9,633 nucleotides of DNA, taken from contig CAMLSF010000135.1 of assembly GCA_946482615.1 (NCBI GenBank), forward strand, positions 1 to 9,633, given 5' to 3'. Numbering within the stretch: position 1 is the first letter of the stretch; every line of letters starts with the position of its first letter. This DNA is from an uncultured Chromatiaceae bacterium (GTDB lineage Bacteria > Pseudomonadota > Gammaproteobacteria > Enterobacterales > Alteromonadaceae). Both the position numbers and the translations under genes were made by a program. The notes beneath the pieces were generated by a model. It was not told the origin of the DNA. It did no database searches and was given only the letters and a program-made list of their open reading frames with translations. Positions 5,507-9,633 of this stretch are shown here, piece after piece.

Positions 5507-7971
5507 CGCCGTAATAAGGTACCGCCAGACATCTTCAGCAACGCTCTGACCTGCCATGCACCTAATGCGGTAACCAGTACAACACCCAATACAGGCCCTA
5601 ACCACCATAAACTCCAGTGAGGGCTGTAAGGTAAATCAAAAAACTGCTGTTGCACTACAGCCAGTAAAACTTCAGCCAGCACCGTCGCAAAAAGACCGGC
5701 TAACCCACCCAAGGCGGCAAACTCATACAGCAGGGCCGCTTTTAAGAAAGACGACTTAGCCCCTAAGGTGCGAAGGATGGCCAGCTCTTGTTCCCTTTGT
5801 TCCAGCGTAGCCTGCACTTGTGCGACCAACACCAGTACAGCAGAGGCAAACACTAAAATCAGGATAAAAGTTAAAGCCACAGAGACCTGACTGATAATAT
5901 CGTTTACCTGCTTTAAGATGGTATCGACGGAAATCAGACTGACAGTCGGGAATTGCCTTACTATCTGGTTTAACAGCTCTTGCTCCGACATATCAAGATA
6001 AAAAGCAGTGATATAAGTCGCCGGAAAACCCTGCATCAGATCCGGCGACAGCACCATATAGAAGTTTGGCTGTAAACTGTTCCAGTCAACTTTACGGATA
6101 CTGCTGATTTTGGCCTCAAATAACTGACCACCAACAGAAAACTGCAATTTGTCGCCAAGCTTTAACTGCAAACGCTCAGCCAATTGCGACTCAACCGAAA
6201 CTTCAGCTCTGGATTCAGCGCTAAACCACTGTCCGCTTTCGAGTTTATTGTTGTCCGGCATCTGATTTAACCAAGTTAAATTCAGTTCCCGGCCAACCCC
6301 CTGCCGCTGTTCAGGTTTCTCTTTCGTCGCTTCATCGGCGAAACTCTCACCATTTACCGCCAGAACACGGCCATTCACCATAGGGTAGAAATCGGTCAAT
6401 GTTAATTGATGCTCAGCCGCCAGTTGTTGCAGTGACGTTTTATCCTGCTCTGTTAAATTCACCAAAAACTGATTAGGCGCACCTTCAGGCACTTGCTGTT
6501 GCCATTGATCCAGCAACTCTGAACGCAAAAAGTACAATAACAAGGTTAAAAACAACGCCAGACTAAAAGTGATCAACTGGAAAGCATTGGGCCATAACCT
6601 GCGGCGTAAATTCGCTAATGCCAGCCGTAACGCACTGCTTTGGCCGGCCGCCATAGGTTTGGCCACCCGGACCAGCACAGCTGCAAAGCCCATCAGTAAA
6701 GCAGCAAATACCAGGCAAAGTACAAACAACCAGCTACTGATCCAAAGATCGCCGCTAAAGAGCCACATCAATAACCAAATAGCCACTGAACCGCTAACTA
6801 AATGCACCGGATCAAATTTTATCTGATCCGGTTTTTCACGCAGTACATTCAGCGCAGGTACGGCAGCCAAACGCCATAAAGGCCGGGCGGAAAATAACAC
6901 AGCACAAATAGCAGCAGTCAGCACACCTAAACCTAAAGGACGGAAACTAAATTCAGCCAGATACTCAGGCATCCAGAATGCAACACCCCACTGGCTGAGT
7001 TGCACCAGAAGCTGCCCAGCCACTAAACCAAAACCTACGCTGAAGATCACTACAAAAAGCAAATGGCTGCCATAAATTTGCCTGCTTAGGCTGGTGGTTG
7101 CACCCAACGCCTTCATCACCGCAACAGAGCGGGCATGACGCTGACTATAACGATTCGCAGCCACAGCAGCGGCACAAGCGGCCAGTACTATACCCAACAG
7201 GCCTGATAACAATAAAAAGCGCTCCGATCTGTCCAGAGCTCCCCCTATAGCCGACTCTCTGTCCATTTTTTGCCATCTGTCCTGTGGACCCAGCAGTTCT
7301 TTGCTTTGTGTCTCCAGTAATTCAAGGTCTTGCCGGGCGCCTGCAAACATTAAGCGATAGCTGATCCGGCTGCCCGGCTGAATAATTCCGGTCGCAGCCA
7401 CATCGTCCAGGTGCATGAGCACCCGAGGCGAACTGCCAAATACAGACAATGGCGCATCAGGTTCTGCAACAATAACACCAGCTGCGGTAAATACTTTCTC
7501 ACCCAGCTCCAGGCTGTCACCGACTTGGATATTCAACAAACTATAAAGACGACTTTCCAAATACAGCTGATTCGGCTGCAAGGATACAAGCGCAGTAGCA
7601 TCGGTCAGGGAAGAGCTCAACTTTAACTCGCCCCTCAAAGGATAAGCGGCTGATACGGCTTTAACAGACACCAGCTGCATCAAATCTTTGGCAAATACCA
7701 TAGAGTTAAATTGCACCTGGCGGGAAGACTGTAGTTTAAGCCCATCAGCCTGCTGTTGCACCTGCTCATTAAAGCCCACACTGGAGCGCAAAATTTGATC
7801 GGCAGCGACAAAATTGGCGCTGCGCTGATACAAAGCTGAACGCACAGACTCAGTGATGCCGGATAAGCTCACCACAGTCAGCACTGCCAAAAAGAGTGAA
7901 AAGGCAATGACCCATAACTCCCCCCGGCTTAATTCGCGCCAGAACAGCCGCCAGGCGATTTTACCCCACAT
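5491..7971 (-). CDS. ybbP: ABC transporter permease YbbP (FtsX/MacB type)
   Basis: This 826-residue inner-membrane protein is near the length of E. coli YbbP (804). About ten hydrophobic segments are visible: one near 20-40; three at about 252-273, 303-325 and 344-362 (first FtsX domain); three at about 392-408, 412-434 and 461-483; and three at about 694-717, 742-770 and 786-808 (second FtsX domain). Two large periplasmic domains lie at about 41-250 and 485-690. The motifs AVMKALGAT (284-292) and AILRTLGAK (731-739), after transmembrane helices, are the coupling regions typical of FtsX domains. Such permeases do not move substrates through a channel; they transmit ATP-driven movement to the periplasm. 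With YbbA and TesA it probably handles lipid-like or ester compounds at the membrane. The start overlaps the ybbA stop by 11 bp and has GAGGG about 8 bases upstream, indicating a two-gene operon. Confidence 0.92.
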   Translation of the reverse strand: MWGKIAWRLFWRELSRGELWVIAFSLFLAVLTVVSLSGITESVRSALYQRSANFVAADQILRSSVGFNEQVQQQADGLKLQSSRQVQFNSMVFAKDLMQLVSVKAVSAAYPLRGELKLSSSLTDATALVSLQPNQLYLESRLYSLLNIQVGDSLELGEKVFTAAGVIVAEPDAPLSVFGSSPRVLMHLDDVAATGIIQPGSRISYRLMFAGARQDLELLETQSKELLGPQDRWQKMDRESAIGGALDRSERFLLLSGLLGIVLAACAAAVAANRYSQRHARSVAVMKALGATTSLSRQIYGSHLLFVVIFSVGFGLVAGQLLVQLSQWGVAFWMPEYLAEFSFRPLGLGVLTAAICAVLFSARPLWRLAAVPALNVLREKPDQIKFDPVHLVSGSVAIWLLMWLFSGDLWISSWLFVLCLVFAALLMGFAAVLVRVAKPMAAGQSSALRLALANLRRRLWPNAFQLITFSLALFLTLLLYFLRSELLDQWQQQVPEGAPNQFLVNLTEQDKTSLQQLAAEHQLTLTDFYPMVNGRVLAVNGESFADEATKEKPEQRQGVGRELNLTWLNQMPDNNKLESGQWFSAESRAEVSVESQLAERLQLKLGDKLQFSVGGQLFEAKISSIRKVDWNSLQPNFYMVLSPDLMQGFPATYITAFYLDMSEQELLNQIVRQFPTVSLISVDTILKQVNDIISQVSVALTFILILVFASAVLVLVAQVQATLEQREQELAILRTLGAKSSFLKAALLYEFAALGGLAGLFATVLAEVLLAVVQQQFFDLPYSPHWSLWWLGPVLGVVLVTALGAWQVRALLKMSGGTLLRRALQN

Positions 7972-8677
7972 GACGTTTACCCTCTGTAACCTGGGTTAAA
8001 TCAGCCGTTAAGTGGCCCGCATGCATTTGAAATCTGAACTGGCAACGTTGTGCCAAATCATGATTATGAGTCACCAGTACTAAGGTCGTGCCTTGCTGCT
8101 CGTTTAGTTCAAACAGCAAATCCTCGATTTTTTCGCCTGTGGCACTGTCCAGGTTAGCGGAAGGCTCATCAGCAAACAGTACAGCGGGTTGAGTAATAAA
8201 AGCCCTGGCTATGGCCACCCTTTGTTGCTCACCACCGCTCATCTGGTTAGGGAAGAAGTCGGCTCTGTGGCTTAATCCAACCTGAGCCAGTAGTTCCAGA
8301 CCTCGGGCGCGGGCATCCGGCATACCAGCCAATTCCGCGGGTAAAGTGACATTTTCCAACGCCGTCAGACTAGGTAATAATAAAAAAGACTGAAAGACAA
8401 AACCTACTGAGCTGGCTCTTAATTGTGCCCTCTCGTCTTCAGTCAGTTGATGCAGCGGCTGTCCCGCCAGATAAACTTCACCAGAGCTTGCCTGATCCAA
8501 GCCAGCCAGTATGCCTAATAAAGTAGACTTGCCCGAACCAGAGGCACCCACTATGGCAACTGTCGCGCCCTGATTGATCGTCAGATCGATATCTTGCAGT
8601 ATGGTAAGCTCAGACTCAGTAAGCTGAACTGTTTTAACAACATTTTTTGCAACAATATGAGGATTAGGTGTTTTCAT
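7961..8677 (-). CDS. ybbA: ABC transporter ATP-binding protein YbbA
   Basis: This is a 238-residue cytoplasmic ATPase with every expected motif: Walker A GASGSGKST (44-52), Q-loop Q96 in FVFQSF, signature SGGEQQR (147-153), Walker B VLFADE (166-171) and H-loop H204. It belongs to the LolD/MacB-like group that partners FtsX-type permeases, and LAGLDQASSGEV (57-68) and LFADEPSANLD (167-177) are close to E. coli YbbA (228). The ATG at 8677-8675 is the only possible start, because an in-frame TAG lies five codons upstream and the next Met falls far inside. The ribosome site is poor: AAGGTAG sits about 12 bases upstream. The start codon shares bases with that of divergent tesA, so any promoter must lie within tesA. 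It drives YbbP, whose gene overlaps its 3' end. Confidence 0.93.
   Translation of the reverse strand: MKTPNPHIVAKNVVKTVQLTESELTILQDIDLTINQGATVAIVGASGSGKSTLLGILAGLDQASSGEVYLAGQPLHQLTEDERAQLRASSVGFVFQSFLLLPSLTALENVTLPAELAGMPDARARGLELLAQVGLSHRADFFPNQMSGGEQQRVAIARAFITQPAVLFADEPSANLDSATGEKIEDLLFELNEQQGTTLVLVTHNHDLAQRCQFRFQMHAGHLTADLTQVTEGKRHVG
8666..8670 (+). promoter_or_regulatory. Ribosome binding site of tesA, inside ybbA
   Basis: AGGTG lies five bases before the tesA ATG (8676) and supports that start over the internal ATG at 8697, which would lose the positively charged signal-peptide head. The site lies within the first codons of ybbA on the opposite strand. Confidence 0.6.
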
Positions 8678-9281
8678 GATTCGATTAGTCTACCTTATGC
8701 TTTTGGTCCTGTGTTTCATTGCAGCTGCAGTGCAGGCCAAAACGCTGTTAATTCTGGGCGATAGTCTGAGCGCCGGTTATGGGTTAAGCCAACAACAAAG
8801 TTGGGTTCAACTGCTTCAACAAAAACTCGACCAACAGGACAGTGGCTGGACACTGGTCAATGCCAGCATCAGCGGCGAAACCTCAGGTGGAGGTCTGGCC
8901 CGTTTACCTGCCCTGCTCGAACAACACAAACCTGATTATGTGCTGATTGAACTGGGCGCCAATGACGGCCTGCGTGGTTTTCCTGTGCCCCAGCTTGAAA
9001 GCAATCTTAATGCGATGGTGACACAAATAAAACAGCAACAAAGTAAGGCTGTTTTAATGCAAATACGTATTCCACCGAACTATGGCCCACGTTACACCAA
9101 ATTATTCACAGATTTGTACTCTAAAATTGCAAAGGAGCAGCAGATCCCACTCTGGCCCTTCTTTATGGAGACCATAGCGTTAAAACAACAATGGATGCAA
9201 GCAGATGGATTACATCCGAACCTGGAAGCACAACCTGTTATCGCAGATTTAATGCTACCTTTGGTATCGAGTCTAGAATAA
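8676..9281 (+). CDS. tesA: Periplasmic TesA-type GDSL/SGNH lysophospholipase/thioesterase
   Basis: This is a 201-residue precursor. The signal peptide is about 1-21 (R3, hydrophobic core, AVQA before the cut), leaving a mature enzyme starting KTLLILGDSLSAG. SGNH blocks are complete: GDSL with nucleophile S30, G67 in ASISGETS, N96 in ELGANDGLRG, and D177/H180 in ADGLHPN. Length and sequence follow E. coli TesA (208), a multifunctional acyl-CoA thioesterase, lysophospholipase and arylesterase of the periplasm. It lies head to head with ybbA-ybbP as in E. coli, and to my knowledge recent structural work places TesA in a complex with YbbAP; this is established context, not something the sequence shows. 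A strong terminator begins 29 bases after the stop, so tesA appears monocistronic. Its promoter would be inside ybbA; I could not place it with confidence. Confidence 0.94.
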   Translation: MIRLVYLMLLVLCFIAAAVQAKTLLILGDSLSAGYGLSQQQSWVQLLQQKLDQQDSGWTLVNASISGETSGGGLARLPALLEQHKPDYVLIELGANDGLRGFPVPQLESNLNAMVTQIKQQQSKAVLMQIRIPPNYGPRYTKLFTDLYSKIAKEQQIPLWPFFMETIALKQQWMQADGLHPNLEAQPVIADLMLPLVSSLE

Positions 9282-9310
9282 AGATGTAACCAAGTTTGAG
9301 GAATGTCAGG

Positions 9311-9335
9311 AAGCGGCTTTCAAGCCGCTTTTTTT
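9311..9335 (+). terminator. Rho-independent terminator of tesA
   Basis: AAGCGGCTT (9311-9319) and AAGCCGCTT (9322-9330) form a G+C-rich stem with a short loop, followed immediately by a run of seven T (9329-9335). This is a textbook intrinsic terminator 29 bases past the tesA stop. Confidence 0.92.
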
Positions 9336-9381
9336 ATTGAATTCAATTGTAAAGATAAAACAGCGAGAATGATGGTAACCT

Positions 9382-9401
9382 AAAAAACCAGCATAAGGTT
9401 C
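9382..9401 (-). terminator. Possible terminator of the tRNA-Glu/tRNA-Ala transcript
   Basis: On the minus strand, GAACC (9401-9397) and GGTTT (9389-9385) form a short stem of four pairs plus a G-U pair around a 7-base loop, ending in six T. The stem is weak, but it is the only T-run hairpin downstream of the tRNA genes, about 50 bases after tRNA-Ala. Confidence 0.4.
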
Positions 9402-9452
9402 GTTTGAGTGAAGTGTTGAATTCAGGTGATGATTTAATGAAGTCTAAAAGTT

Positions 9453-9528
<76 letters not shown>

Positions 9529-9550
9529 ACTTGCAGATGTCATACTGAAG

Positions 9551-9626
9551 TGGCGTCCCTTAGGGGATTCGAACCCCTGTTACCGCCGTGAAAGGGCGGT
9601 GTCCTAGGCCTCTAGACGAAAGGGAC
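9551..9626 (-). tRNA. tRNA-Glu (anticodon UUC)
   Basis: The gene is 76 bases with an encoded CCA (9553-9551). The acceptor arm GTCCCTT pairs with AAGGGAC and the discriminator is G. The anticodon stem CCGCC/GGCGG holds loop CTTTCAC with TTC at 9592-9590, and the T arm contains GGTTCGAATCC. It is the first visible gene of a tRNA cluster whose promoter lies outside the window. Confidence 0.97.
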
Positions 9627-9633
9627 ACTGGAA

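Noticed and set aside
7411..7626. 71-codon plus-strand open frame inside ybbP
   Set aside because: It falls within the first periplasmic domain of a well-supported permease and has no independent support; the same applies to 6569-6826.
8634..8661. TTAACA-N16-TATGAG as a tesA promoter
   Set aside because: The predicted start (about 8668) falls within the AGGTG ribosome site, leaving no usable leader; it was too weak to list.

Overview
The window comes from a gammaproteobacterium. The PhoP/PhoQ-type pair, the YfcH epimerase and the tesA/ybbA/ybbP block all resemble their Escherichia coli counterparts closely along their length. The EAL-HDOD protein and stand-alone ComEA point to a free-living aquatic lineage. 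My best guess is a Rheinheimera/Alishewanella-like member of the Alteromonadales/Chromatiales, but that rests on remembered family similarity, not a search. No insertion sequence, prophage gene, CRISPR array or sign of recent transfer is visible. This is ordinary core chromosome with a few regulatory details worth checking.

Layout: the last 13 codons of an unidentified + strand gene (1-42) are followed by a hairpin terminator. Next comes an EAL-HDOD signalling protein (186-1409), tail to tail with a small ComEA-like exported DNA-binding protein (1428-1742, minus), with a shared hairpin between them. A 396-bp regulatory gap (1743-2138) holds inverted and direct repeats and a candidate promoter. 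It serves a tightly packed + strand operon: PhoP-like regulator, PhoQ-like sensor kinase and a small secreted LprI-type protein (2139-4528). Junctions inside the operon are TAAATG and ATGA, so translation is probably coupled. A YfcH-type epimerase (4607-5500) then converges on, and overlaps by 10 bp, the minus-strand ybbA-ybbP ABC transporter operon (8677 down to 5491). tesA (8676-9281, plus) diverges from ybbA, and the two start codons share the four bases CATG. A strong terminator follows tesA. The right edge carries two minus-strand tRNA genes, tRNA-Glu(UUC) and tRNA-Ala(GGC), with a weaker terminator downstream.

How the genes fit together: the PhoP/PhoQ-like system presumably senses an envelope condition (divalent cations, cationic peptides or a related stress). 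It is co-transcribed with a secreted four-cysteine protein of the LprI/DUF1311 type, a family that includes a lysozyme inhibitor. A cell-envelope defence module is therefore a reasonable inference. YbbA and YbbP form a MacB/FtsX-type ABC complex that works with the periplasmic lipase TesA, and the gene order matches E. coli. The most interesting leads are the sensor-plus-LprI operon, the altered sensor domain of the kinase, and the repeat-rich control region at 1743-2138.
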